DNA from: Litomosoides sigmodontis
Lineage: Eukaryota; Nematoda; Chromadorea; Rhabditida; Onchocercidae
DNA: 64,000 nucleotides
Reading direction: 5' to 3'
Assembly: GCA_963070105.1 (NCBI GenBank)
Contig: OY718803.1
Coordinates: 2,772,507 to 2,836,506, forward strand
Shown here one piece after another: positions 34,449 through 48,093 of this stretch. The stretch's first letter is position 1. Each line of letters opens with the position of its first letter. The notes under the pieces are model-generated. The model ran no database searches and had not been told where the DNA came from. It saw only the letters and a program-made list of their open reading frames with translations. The translations under genes and the position numbers were made by a program.

Positions 34449-37011
34449 CAGTAATAATGTATCAATTTATGAAAGAATCTATTAATAAAAATGTGAAAAT
34501 GAAAGGGAGGATGAAGAGAGAGTTAGGGAAGGAATGGGAAAAGATGAAAATGATAATTATTTACAGATGAACAGGATAATATCATCATCACCTTCTTCTT
34601 ATCACTCCTTTAAAGGTGATAGAAAGTGGTAGTAATGTGATGAGAGAAGAGAAAAAGAAACGAGAAAGAAAGGGAGAGAGAGAGCGTAGAGAGGGAGAGT
34701 GGAAAAAAGGGAAAGATAATGAATGATAAAGAAAATTAGTGGAAAAGATTTCAAAAAAAGAAAAAAAAATTTTTTGATTAAACTAAACACTCACAAGTGA
34801 TCCATTGATTGATGGGAGTTTGAAATATCAGTTCTCCCTCAAATATCAAACTAGCACAATAGTTGTGATTGATAAGTGGGAGAGTGAGATGATGGATGAA
34901 GATTGCGCGAATCCACAAACCCTATCACACAATGGTGGATCATGCGATGGTGGATCGTTGTAGAGGACGGATCCTATTCCTGGACAATGCTCTTATCATA
35001 ATTACTACTATTAGTGAGTGCATGATGGTACTCAAAGTTTAAGTGGACAATTGCTGGGGAGTGCCAAGAGATGCTAGCACTTATTTTTAAATCAAATTTA
35101 TTCAGTTAAAATTTAAAAAGTTCATAATTACAATTAATAGTGCGATGCTTTAAATTTGAATAAGCAATTTATTGGAAAATGCCAAGAAATATTAGCATTT
35201 TTTTTGCATTAAATTTTGTTAAACTATAAATTGATAACTGAATTTTGCTAAATTTTTTGTTTAATAAAAGATAACAGTTTTTTGAGAGCTTTTCAGAAAT
35301 GATTGGATGAATGCGGATGCATGAGACATGTTGAAAGGAAAATTGAAATTGTGAAAGAAAATTAAAATTAATTAGACAATAAATTTTAGTATTCCTAACA
35401 AAAGAATTGATTGCCATGATTCTTGAATTCTTTCCTTTTAGCTGTTACTTTCAACTGTGTATATTCTTCATTAATGTGATAAATTTGAAAAGTAAACAAT
35501 GACAAATGGAATTTGAGTTACGCGAATACACTTTTATTTTTACCGACAGCTACCTTACAATTCTGAATAATAATTGCATTGCGTGAACCTATAAATTTTT
35601 AAATCATCCGAAAATTCTATTTTTAATAACAATAATTAATAATTATGCTTGCATTTTTGATAACTCAGAGTGTCTGCTAGCTTATGCTAATTAAGCTAAT
35701 TGTATTCTTATGTAACTAAATTTTTAATGAAACATTTCCGAATTTCATATATTTAGTTTTCTCCCCAACAATCATTTATGTGTTAAAAAAGTTTTTCGAA
35801 TTTTTTTTATTAATTACCTTTTCTGTTATCTTTCCATAATAATCTTCCTCGCTTCTATCCCAATGCTCTTGTCAGTTAATTTCATGGAAGGGTTGAGCTG
35901 CCAAAAAAAGATCCATTTTTCACTAATTAATCAAATCAGTAATGTCGGTGAGATGAAAGAGAACATCCTGTCTCAAAATAATTTTATGCAAAACTAATAA
36001 TGTGTTAATGAAAAGACAAAAGTGAATTGCATTTCTTCATTCCCACCGTTTTTCCACAACTTGTTATCCTCACGAAAGAACTCTTCCGTAAATTGTAAAG
36101 TAAAATTTTCATTTAAAAAAAAATATGAAATTGGGGATAATTACAAATTTAAACGGAGAAATGTTTGATAATTGTACTTTAATTACTAAAATTCAGCACA
36201 CGTAATATATTAATATTAAATGGCAATAATTGTTGTTTGCTATTGCAAAAGAAGATTGAAATTAGCACTGCCAGCAATTAATGCAATAAAATTATATTTT
36301 AAAAAATTTTTGAATTTTTTAATTTTGTCGAAATTTTTTTTTACCGTTTTATTGCATTTTTTTTTCACTTCGATTTATCAGATTGAAATAGCTCCTTATT
36401 TTTAATGAAGGAAAAAGCGAATAGTAAACTAAGAAAAATTCCCTCGTTTATTTATTCAAAGAAAACAGTCAAAGACGCTCACCATTTTGAACTCAAAAAA
36501 AACAAACTTTTTTCTAAATTTCTTTGTGTCTTTTCATTGAAGAAATAATAAAAATTTTAATATAAAATGAGCAATTAAATTAAATTTTTTATAAACTTTC
36601 CAATATACTAATGTTAGCAGCAATTCGACAATGAAACATATAGTTTTCTCCTTGTGAAATGAAACCAACTGTAATTATTTGTATTCCAACACGGTACCAC
36701 ACGGAATGATTCTAGTAATATTGGAAAACAAATATCGTCCTGATATTTGTTTTCACGGGTAGGGCGGTCCAAAATAATTAATGAAGCGTAAAAGATGCGA
36801 GAAATTAAAACTGAAACACAAAAGCAGTTGGAGCAAAAATGATAATGAAATACTCCCGGCAATCCATGAAATACTTTTTCTCTTCCCCTCCTCCTCCTAA
36901 CGATTTGTTCGGAATTTCCTCTGCCAAAAACAAGTTTTGACATTTCATGCACTAATTTAACATCCATTAATCCATACATTAATTTCACATTGTTTAATCT
37001 TTTATTATTAT

Positions 37012-37140
37012 TTATGATAATAATAATATTAATAATAATAATAATAAAATTATGATAATTATTATAATTATTATTATCATAATAATAATTATTATTATCA
37101 TAATTTTATTATTATTATTATTAATATTATTATTAATTAT
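37012..37140. repeat. ATT/AAT palindrome
   Basis: The sequence is nearly self-complementary across its whole length. At least 41 bases of one arm (with TTAATAATAATAATAATAAA) match the other arm perfectly in inverted orientation around an AT-rich centre, so it could form a cruciform. Confidence 0.85.
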
Positions 37141-38340
37141 TATTATTATTGTTATTGTCATTATTATTATTAATTACTTTTATTATTAATTACTATTATT
37201 AATAAATTAGTGCTGGCAGTATTGTAATTCTTCTTATTGTTGCAATTGTAAACAATGCGTGTATTCTCTTTACAAGCAATTTCGCTGCCTTTGTGCAATT
37301 CAGTGTTTTTATTGATTTACTCAAATCTTATTAATTCTATCAATTTAGGCTCATTAAATGTGAAATATTCATAATTTCAATGCTCATTACTCGTTCAATA
37401 ATTGGTTTAGTGTAATTTTAATTGTTGCATAAAGTGGCGAATGATTAAGCAGCAAAATGGTTGAATGTTATTTGAAAGTTGCATTTGCAAATAATTTCGC
37501 AGAATGCTCCCTTTTGCCTCTTTGCCTGCAACATTTCTAAATTTAAACATTTGAACGAACAATCGCCAACATTCACCGAGCAAACATGCAAACACTCATA
37601 ACTTCTAATATCACAAAATTATTCATCGAAGATTGCCTCTTCAACAGTAGCACTTCTGAGATGTGTCTTTTTTCCAGCACAATTCTTTTTTTTCTAACTG
37701 CTCAATTTCTCTCGTTGTTAAGAATTGAATTGTGCTGATTGATGACGTGGAATTAGCGGAATTACAAACTGTTGAAAATTTTAATTTGAAAAAGCGTTCT
37801 GTTCAAATTCAATCTAAGCTCTTTTGCTTGCTCTTAAGTGTTCGAGTGCTTACGTTATTCTAATACAATATGTATTTCATTGCATTACTAGAAGTTGCTG
37901 ATACAAGCATATGAAGGCGATGTTTAAATTAAATTAAAATAGCAATAATGCTAATTGGTGCTCAGCTAGCAAAGTGTCTCGGATCCTAGGATGTCTGGGA
38001 TTTGGCCGTGGTATTCCTGAACAGTTAGCTGCTAAATGCTACTCCACGGATGTGATGCACAGTGAAAGCTTAGTTATGATGTGATAAAATTTGCAATTTT
38101 CATGGAAAAAAAAATTCATTTTTATTAACCAAATTAATTAGCTAATTTCTTCAGAGTTTGTCTGGCATTTGTGAGAGAGAATTTTGACAAAAACAAATAG
38201 CTATAGCTATTCAAAACTAATTTTTAACTTTTTAAGAAATTTATTTGATGGATTAAAATTTGTTTTTTTTTTTTGCTAATGATTACAGTGTAATTTTGAA
38301 AAGTGAAACGTTGAGGAAGTGAGTGCTTGCTTGCTTGTAG

Positions 38341-38407
38341 ATGTTAACACAAAGTGAAGAAGAATGGATGGAAAGGGATGAGTTGAGTGGTAGCGAATAT
38401 CAGCGAC

Positions 38408-38438
<31 letters not shown>

Positions 38439-41400
38439 TATCATCACGCATGAAGATTTTTGCAATCGCTATAGCTCACAGCAATTTCACGCGCAATTAT
38501 CGCCAACAGACTGGCGACAATCAACGATGGATGATCATTGTTGCGATGGTCGTAGTAACTCTGACGATCGTACGACGACGCCGCCATTACATGCGTCACA
38601 TCGTCGTTGGTTTCGAAATGATGACCTAAGGGGATGCGGTAGACAGCAACGTCGTCGTCATAGTTGCAAGCAATGTTGCAACTGTCGCAACACTCGCAAT
38701 GAATTAGTTGCGAAAAGTTGCGACGCCTTGAATGCAACAACAAACACTGTTGAATTGATGGAAAGTGGGAAAATGTTCGAGAATGCTGGAACAGTCATTT
38801 CCACATCACTCGCAAATGTCCACAGCGCTATTGCTAATGATTCGCAAAGTTCTAACAATTCGCAAAGTGCCAGGCGAAATGTTGCAAGCTGGAAAGCAAC
38901 AACAAATGCTCCTCACTACGGACCATTTCAGGCTCACAAGATAAAAATTACTGCAGCAGTACTGGCAGCTAACAGAGCTCGTAGTGCTCGAGCAGTTGAT
39001 GCGCTAGCAATAGCTAACGGAAGTGGAAGAGCTCGAGCAATTGATGAACGCCGCCTAACACGTGAAATTGAACTTGCAAATGACGGATCAAAAATTGCCA
39101 ACCATTTATCACTCATAAATGAGGAAATGCATGATGAGAAATCAGACGATAAGTCATCTGATCGTTGCTTCGATATCAGCGAAAAGCAATTAAGCATTAT
39201 TGAATTTGACAAAATACCACTATTTGCATCGAAAATTTTGAAAAAAACTCCCAATCAATTGGATTGCTCCAACTCACCAACGCCAACGCTGAGTGCTAAA
39301 TTAGCGAAACGTACGGACGTAAATGATCCACGCAAAGCAGTCGGACGACGTGACCCATTAATGGATGAATTGGAATTGGAATTGCTAAAATATCATCAAA
39401 AGGAAGCAAGAAATGGGAAAACAACGTTGCAAACGATAATAACCAATTGGAATAGCAATGAAATGAAAAAGTATTCAATGTTTGTAAAAAAAAATTCAAT
39501 TAAAAAATTTACAAATTATTGGCATAAGAGAATGCTGAAAAATTACACGGAAAAGTTACGTGAACGAGACGCGCAACAAGGCGATAGGATGGAAGCCGCT
39601 ACGTTACCGACAACAATAACTGTTGGGAATGCGTCATTTACCGCCGATGCGATCGATGGCAATGAATTGAAATCCATTGTGGAGATACGTGAAACATGTG
39701 AAAATTTACGTGAACTTTCCAATAATTCAAAATTTACCACTGGCAATAGGAACGCATTATCAAGAAGTGATGATAGAGCAGCCGCAAAACATGCAGGTAA
39801 TTAATTACCTTGCGTCATTTACTTTTTTGATCATTTAATTTTTACACTTTAAAAAATCCAGCATAGCTATTATTTACGATTGAATTTATTTAAATAATTG
39901 CTAGTTGAAATTAATTATTATGGCAGTGCTAAATTAAAAGAAAGAATAATTCCCCTTAATTATTTATTTTTTTTTCAATAGTTATTCGATGGAATGAAAC
40001 ATATGAACCTTAAAATGTATGCTTAATTAATTAATTTATATTTGCAATTAATGCTAATTAACGTAAGACATTGGTGTTTGAAATTGTAATATTAATTCAT
40101 ACACGCCAACATTTATTCAAATTTACTCACTAATATGAAATTTTTACGCGTTTAACCATGATCGATATTTCATTACGAACTAAAACGTTTAATTAGTTGC
40201 TAAATATTCAGAGTTTGAAACTGGTCGAAATTTGCTACGGTCGCATGCGCCAGTAATTTCATCCGCTTACTCAACAAAGTCTTCACCGAACAATTATGAT
40301 CGGATAGGGGTGAAATTTGAAAGTGCTCCAACTTCGCGAACTTTCTACGTCACTGGGAAAACGGAAAGCAAACCGCCACACAGCACAACATTGCCAATCA
40401 CCACAGTGACACCTGAAACTGTCAACCACAAATCATCAATTTGTAGCCGCGGAGAGTGTGGAGATGCTATCACTGCTCGAATATTTATTCGAAATTCAGA
40501 AATGGCAAAAGCACCAGTAATTAACGTAATATCCGCTAGCGCTAGGGAAACGAGCAGGCCACGCTGGATGGTGCTAAAAGTTTACCGGTCATCATCGTCC
40601 GGTACAGTTGGTGAGAAAATTCCGGGGAAGGAGTTGTTTGATCAAACACTGACACGAAGTCACTCCTACCCTTCCGGAGAAATTAGACAACTTGATGAAT
40701 TGATTAAGTGTGAAAATTTTGATGATACAACAGCAGCAACAGTCATTGGACCGGAAGAGGTGCAACAGGAAATATTTGAGCGAAATGAAACGAAAATGTC
40801 AAACTCTTCGGATTTGGCATTGCGTTTACGGGCGCAAACGGATCAGAGCGCAGCAGCTATAGCACAAATGGATAGTTTGATTAATTCTAGAATTATCACT
40901 GAGCGTAAGTGTTCGTGCGTGTTCGCTGAAACACTGCGGTATTTTCAATCATACAAACCTATTACAATTTAACTAAGTCAACAATAATAAGATTGAAAAT
41001 TTAAAAACAAAAACGAGCAGCTTTTTGCATATCATATATGAATTGTTTTGTTGCTGCGCAATGTGATGCGAATTTTCAATTATTATTAAATCGTTTTTTT
41101 TTTGTTATTTTTAAAAATTGTTGGGGCATTTAGCAGAAGAGAAATTGCTAAAATTCAAAAGAAACTGACAGAAAAAATTGATAATTGAAATTTAATCATC
41201 GTATATCGTATGAATTGTTGCACGAGATTTTTCATAATTAAATTAAGACAAAGCATATTTCATTTTCAGACGAAATTTCAAGTATCGATGATGCACTAAG
41301 GAATAATACGCAATATTTGACAGTAATTAAAACGTATGAAATTTACAAAATTCATCATACTGCTACATTTGAACGATCGTTAACAGTTGGCGGTGAATTA

Positions 41401-44400
41401 GTTGAAATCTATCGACGTGGCTCATCAATATTTTTCATTTTTTGCTACAATAACAATTCTGAAATTTTGGATGAAATTTCAATTCACTTCAAAAATGGTA
41501 CTATTTTATTGAATTAATACTTTTTCATTATTTATTTAGAAAAAAAACACATTATTAAATTTCTCAAAATTTACTACTTTAATGTAATTGCCGCATGTTG
41601 CAACGGTATTTTGAAGTATTCTTTCTTCATTGCTAAAATTGTTTGAAAGAAATTTTAGAATTAGCAAATCAAGAATTTCGAATTTCGGCCGTGCGCTATA
41701 GCAATTCATCGATGATGTTAGCAACAAACTGGCGTGCAACATATAAAATTTTAACAGAAAATATAGCATTATTTGAGGTGAAACTTTTATTGTTATAAAT
41801 AAATGTTCATTTAATGGCAATGAAAACATACACTTTCATTGATTAGTTCTATCTATTAAAATTTGACAATTGTTAATTGTAATTTACTAATTAGAAACTT
41901 AATTATCGGAAGTGAGAGGAGCAATTTTAGATTGCAATACCAACTGACATTGCAATTGGTCTTTGGCAAGCAATTGTTGCATGCAACGAGAAGTCAAATT
42001 TATGCATCATGCACTTTTGCATTCTGTTCAATCCATGGCATAAAAGTTTAAACTTTCTCACTCACTTAGTTGTAACATTCTAATCAGTCAAATAGCTTCC
42101 CTTTTATACTGTAAAAGTAAATTAAATTTCTCTAATAAATCAATAATTTTACTGATATATTGAATTGTTTTATCATATATTTTATAATCATTTTATTAAT
42201 TTATACAAGTTTTAAATCACATATTTCATAATAATTCCCATTGATGTGCTACATTTTATGCTATGAAAGTAAATTTCTAATCAATCGATAATTTCGCTTC
42301 TTTTACAAGTTTATGCAATGAAAGTAAAGTTATTTCCAGTCAATCAATAGTTTTACTTCTAGCACCACTCTGTGCTATTGAAGTGAATTTCCAATCAATC
42401 GATAATTTTACTTCTATCACAACTTTATAGGATGAAATTTGTGGTGGATGTAGCATTGTGTTAATTGGTAATTGTTTGAAATGAAAATGTTTGTTGAGAT
42501 GATCAGACGTACTATCCGAATGAGGAAGAGCTTGATGAGTATGTGTTGAATGAGTTAGGTGCGATTGGAAAGTTACGTGGAAAGGACGCGTGGCTTCTTG
42601 GACAGTTTAGTACGGCTTGTATCAGTACGGTGCTACATCTACTAAAATTATGCGTGGAAAGCAATTTGTTAAAAGTGAACGAACTTGGATTGCCATGCGC
42701 AATTGTCAGAGCAATTGGCGCAGCTGTAAGTATTAATTTGATTATTTGAATTAGATGAAAATTAAATGAGAACTGAAGCAGAAATTGTAAAATTTCCCAT
42801 TCAACGTTCCAACTCTCATAATTTAATCGTACCACTGTAATTTAAAATTTTTTAATTCAAAATTTTACAGATTAGTAAATTCATGCTGGAGGTGAAATGG
42901 GATGATTTTCAAAAATGTAATGGTAAAAATGATGAGAAAATTTTGCCCAGTGCTTGGACAGGAAGTAAAGAAATTATGGTAGCATTTCTTCGAAGAATGG
43001 GTGAAAGAATTGGTTATGGACAATCGTGGTGCTACGCTGGTCTGCTTACATCAAGTATGTTCATTTATTATTGAAATATATATTAAATTTTAATTTAATG
43101 CTTAATTTTTAAAAAAAACAGTTTTACTCATTTTTCTTCTTACTTTATTGTATACAAATATTATCGACAAAGCGAAGTGAATACTTTTTTTGCTTGTTTG
43201 AATATTTTTGAATAATAAAAAAGGCACAGTAAATATCGTTACAGTCTGTCGTTGTGTCGGAATTCCATGTCGCATGATAACTGTTCGCAATTTTGCTCAA
43301 CGAATTGAAAATGACGCGATGATAAAGTTAGACATTATTGATGGCATAATTGCGGAAAGTAGCAAAGATGCCGTATGTTTCTAATTAATATTTTTATTAC
43401 AATTTCATAATATTTGATGAAGATACGGTATCAGAATGCCACAGTACGTCTGTTGATATCTGATTATGATACGGTAAAAAAATGTTTGCCGACGAGCGAA
43501 AATGTTTACCGTAAATGTTTACCGATCATCATTTCGCATCGTGATATCATGCTTTTCTGAAATTGATTAGTATAAATATTAGGAAATCACAGTAATATTT
43601 CTAACTGCTCAAAATCGCACGTAAATGAAAACAATGCATGTAGAATACAAAAAAAAAATTAATATAAAAGAGGGGGAGGAAGAAAAAAATTTTTCAAACA
43701 GCTACTAATTTTCGAAATCTGTTGATAATGCAAAAATTGTGATAGCAGTTAGTGTGGCAAAAAAAAGAATTATCTGTGTAAAATTTGAATTTGTTGACAA
43801 ATTCACTTTTAAATTCTAAAAAATAAAATTTTTAATTTCTTAGATATGGAATTATCACATTTGGAATGAATTATGGTTTCGGTCAGAAATGCTAGAAAAT
43901 GGTAGTGGATGGCATGTCTGTGATGCTACTCCAATAGCAAAAGGTTTTTTTTTAGCAATTTTTTTCCTCACTTTTATTTTTTATTTTTTTAATTTTATTT
44001 TTATTTCCTCCAATATTACTTATCAAATTGTCGTTTTCTTTTTAAATGATATGTCACATGAGTGGTTTTTTTTAAGTGAGATCTTAATTACATGTCATGA
44101 TTCCATTTTGCGTGGTGGAAAAATTTTTCAATTTTTTAAAACTTCATAATTCCTTTGTAATAGAGCTAGAAGGAAAAAATTACTTTACTATATGCAACCA
44201 TTCGCTTCGTTTTTCCTCCTCCTTGCAGAAGAGGATGAGTTATTGGATGGAAGACGAATATTTCCGGTACGACGGATCAGAACCGGTGAAGTATTTGCAA
44301 CGCACCGGAATGCCGATGAATCTTTTGGTCACAAACTTCAGGCAATGCTAAATGCCACTATCATTTGCAATTGCTACTATCGCCAGCCGATGACGCGCAC

Positions 44401-45877
44401 TCCAATCTTTGCACATTCGAAAAAATTTGATAAAAAGTAAATTTGCATTATTTATTCTTTTTTTTGCTATTATTTTTAGCTGCAATTTTTTTCTTTGTGG
44501 AATTTTTCGTTTCTTAAAATATTAATTTTAAAAATTATCACATATTTCTGCATTTTACTACTGTAAAATAGACAAATAAAAAAATTAATTAGCTTTCATG
44601 CAATTGTTAAGAAAAAAAAGGCGTTAGAATATAAAAATATAAATTAGTAGAAAAAAAAAGGGAATGAATGCATTTAACCAATTGACGAGCACAGAAAGAA
44701 AAATGATTGTAACATTGTAGATATGTTAGAGAACAAAATTTTCAATTTCTTTAGGAATTTTAGGAATAAAAAGTTGAAAAATTTGAAATGAGATCTGCGA
44801 CAAGATTAATTTGCTTCTTTGCTTTAACTTATTTTTCTAACACACTTCATATGTTTTGTGTAGAGTTTTAAAAAGAAAGAAAAATTAGTGATCGATCAGC
44901 CGGATTGGTCATTTGTGCTCTCACTGCTTATTTAATCAGAGCCAATAGCCTTTCAGGATACCAACTAAGCTTATCACTTCTACAGTGGATGATGATATTG
45001 ATGTAACAATGAATTATAATAAACAATCAGCAAATTTAAACTCATCACTGGTCGGTAGTAATTGCCATCAAATTCCATGCATGCCAACATTACTGCATAG
45101 CACAGATGCCGGTAATATTCAACTACAATTAAGTGACTTTCAAAATGTTAGTTTTTATTGAAATCGATGGAATGCTTTCAGAAGTTCCATGGAGTTTAAA
45201 AAAATGGTACCTAATCATACTGTCAGTAATTTTAGTTCTTTTCACTGACTGCTCTGAGTTTGCTAGAAAGCTCGGCCACGCAAGTAATCCTACTACTTGC
45301 AGGGAAAATCACCTCAATTAAGATAAAACATTTTACTTTATCACCGTTTATAGTGTTATCATCCCAGTGGTAATACTAATTATTTATTAATATTGCTATT
45401 ATACATATTAGTTATTGCAATTATTATTATCATTATTAATTGTCAATTACTAAATTTTATTAAATGCTTAAAATGCTCATCGTACAGTGAAATGTTTTAA
45501 TTAAATATGGCAATTTAATTTTTCCTTCATGAATAGTCCTAAAAATATTAACGTTGTTTTACTGCTTCTATTCCGTGCACTTGCTGCACATTAATTAATT
45601 TTGCTTAACTGTCATCGTTTTAACAGATCAGTATCGACCGATCAATTAACGGATGGGTAACAATCACAAATAATTCTCTATTTGAGGAGACAATTAATGC
45701 TCAAATACAGGTTGACCTAGTAAGTTACACGGGAACGGTTATTACTCACGTGTATTTTCTCGAGAAAATGCTTACCGCACAATCAAAACAAAGTATGGCT
45801 AGTAAATTGCTTCACAGTTTCCCCAATTATTTTTATCCTCCTTATTTTAATCCATGATTAATAATAACAATAAATCC

Positions 45878-45931
<54 letters not shown>

Positions 45932-47204
45932 TAATAATAATACTTAATAATAATTATTAATAATAATTATTATTATTATTATTAATAATAATTAATAATA
46001 ATAATTAATGATAAATAATAATAATAATTAATAATAATTAATAATATTTAATAATAATAATAAATAATAACAATAATACGTGAATTTAATGAAAATAGTT
46101 TTTTCTTCATTTATATCAAGCGTTTATAAGTTATCAAATAGGCTGATTAAAATTACTTTAAATAAATCGAAAAATATGTTTACTTTTTTCAATAAAAAAA
46201 TTGTCTTGCGTAACTGAAATACGCACTCAATTACCATATTTCAAATTTCATTTTAGATCAGAAAATGGAATTCAGTATTCCGTCCGGTTGTTTTTGCGAG
46301 ATGTTTACGGAAGATTGGAATATTTCCATTGCAGCATTTGCTGAAGTTTCACGTATCGATCAACGTTTGTGCGTAGAACAAGTGCTAACGCTGTTGAAAC
46401 CTGTATTATCCATCAAAAAATCGGTTTCTTTTTAAATTGAAAAAGAAAATTCTTTTAGTGAAAACAAAAATGTGCTTATTTCTTTGTGAATTTTCAGCTT
46501 ACTAAGTTTTGTGTAATGTTAGTTCTTTTCACAGTTAGATAGTTAAATTACGATTTCACCAAACAGACCTTTTTTTTCCTTCTTTTTTTCAAAAAAACGC
46601 CTGCAGCGAGTTATTAAAATCTAGCAGCATTCTTCGCGCTATGTTTCAGCCGTTACAAAACGGTCTGATAGATATCAATGCTGCTGAAACTGAAGAACAA
46701 TTTCAAATTTCAATTGAAAATTCATTGAATATGTTGCTCACGGGTTGTGAGATTCGAATCGATGGTACTGGCTTAGTATTTGATGACTCGCCAATACTAT
46801 GTGGGTTAGTGGTGCTGCTACTTTAAACAAAAATAGTCGAAGTTAAAGTAAACGATCAATTAACTGATCAGTTCAGCAAATTACAATTTGTTGCACGGAA
46901 GATCAAACGATTAGTTGCAAAAGTATTTCCAAAAAAAATTTCGTTTTCTCATCATCGTCGGTCGTGGTCTGTAACAGGACGATGTGGTTGATTAGTAGTT
47001 AAATTTCGAACTATGTTTCAGGATTGAAGGGGAAAAAACGATCCTGAAGTGAATGAGTATATTTTTAGATCAATTGAGGCTCACAATACGCTGACGCTTA
47101 CGACAGGTGCAGCAAGAAGAACAAAAGTGGTTGCACGAAAAATTGTTGCTGTCTTCAATTGTGATCAATTAAAAAATGTACGTACTTATTTTGTAAGCAA
47201 TTAA
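38341..47204 (+). CDS. Transglutaminase-fold protein with long N-terminal extension and Cys-to-Ser nucleophile change
   Basis: Exons: 38341-39796, 40212-40904, 41270-41497, 41659-41777, 41931-42045, 42499-42725, 42871-43054, 43245-43372, 43844-43943, 44229-44436, 44957-45146, 45627-45792, 46257-46423, 46611-46804, 47069-47204; phases agree and the sum is 1436 residues. Residues 1-716 are a basic, low-complexity extension (Arg run near residue 22) that I do not recognise. The rest is a normal-length transglutaminase: N-terminal sandwich (KIHHTATFE, EIYRRGSS, CILFNPWHK, NELGAIGKL), core (SAWTGSKEIM, GQSWCYAG, CRCVGIPCRM, IWNYHIWNELW, GWHVCDATP) and two C-terminal barrels (WVTITNNSLFEE; AVFNCDQLKNVRTY). 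His1055 and Asp1077 of the triad are present with normal spacing, but the nucleophile position in GQ-C-W is Ser998; a Cys lies two residues later. The enzyme is therefore probably inactive or altered, as in erythrocyte protein 4.2. The acceptor at the 46611 exon and the true start are the least certain points. Confidence 0.92.
42090..42430. repeat. Degenerate tandem repeat, about 62-bp period
   Basis: Four to five diverged copies of a unit containing GAAAGTAAATTTCTAATCA and TCGATAATTTTACTTCT fill most of the transglutaminase-like gene's intron 42046-42498. Confidence 0.75.
45880..46075. repeat. AAT/ATT array with inverted segments
   Basis: An imperfect AAT microsatellite that switches to ATT and back, in the transglutaminase-like gene's intron 45793-46256. 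Confidence 0.9.
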
Positions 47205-48093
47205 TTGATGAATTATTAATGAGTATGAAATTTGAGGTTATTGGTGTTGAAAAATTTTTTAAGAAATTCACGATTGCTTCTAACAGAATTGCACAATTGC
47301 TGTAATAAAGATATTAAGGTATTCAAGAAAATGATAAACGTGAAGTCAAAATTTGAGTAGGAATTAAGCACTTCTCATAAATGCTAGCATAAAGTGTAAA
47401 ATATGAATTAAAACGTGACAATTTGCAGCTTCTTTAAATTGCTAATTCATCATTAATTATAAGTTTACTCGAAAAGTGAAACATACTATATGCGTGCTAA
47501 TTTAGACTTTCTTTTTTAAGCATCAAAATTAAAATCAAAATAACTGTCGTTTATTTTCAAATAAATCAATGTTAAATTAAAAATTAGCATAATTGTCGAA
47601 AAAAATAAAAAGAAAAAAATTGATGGAATTAAAAATGCGGCCGTAAAAGCACCATAGAGCATTTCCGTATAACTTGTCTCCAGGCGTGATGTGCTAACTT
47701 TTCTTCTGTTTCGAAAATTTCAAAAGAACTATTTAAAATTCAAACTATCAAGTTGTATGTTAGCAGGATGATTCACTAATCTGCTCAGCAATGGCTACGA
47801 ATGCATTTTTCTCCCTCCTACTTCACATCAAATGCTAGACATTTAAATTTTCAAGGCAATTTAGCAACAATAAACAATCGTTGCGGGAAGAGCAATGATG
47901 TCAAACGTCTCGTTGTTAAATTTCGATTGCATTTATTGCATTGCATTGAAGTGGTAAAATTCACTTAACTCTTTCATTTACATTTTCAACAATGGCCTCT
48001 ATGCGATTGAAGTTGAATTCAAATTTCGCTGCTTGCACGAATTCGTTACATTGTAACTGAAGTGAAATTGAAATTTCTTTTACGCATACTCAC
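47205..48093. other. Spacer after the transglutaminase-like gene
   Basis: I see no supported feature on the + strand. On the minus strand, a short continuation for the candidate exon at 48094-48317 could end near 48000, but this is not convincing. Confidence 0.5.

Larger units (their letters stand above)
32929..38340. other. AT-rich spacer between carboxypeptidase and transglutaminase-like genes
   Basis: It should hold the missing first exon(s) and promoter of the carboxypeptidase, but I could not identify a signal-peptide exon. Contents include the duplication at 32940-33184, GA runs (34418-34448) and an ATT palindrome (37012-37140). A short GC-richer open stretch at about 37970-38090 (+ strand, containing GFGRGIPEQLAAKCYSTDVM) may be an exon of unknown origin. 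Confidence 0.6.

Noticed and set aside
36614..36988. Minus-strand open frame of 124 codons
   Set aside because: No recognisable motif, no convincing splice sites, and AT-rich codon use like the flanking spacer.
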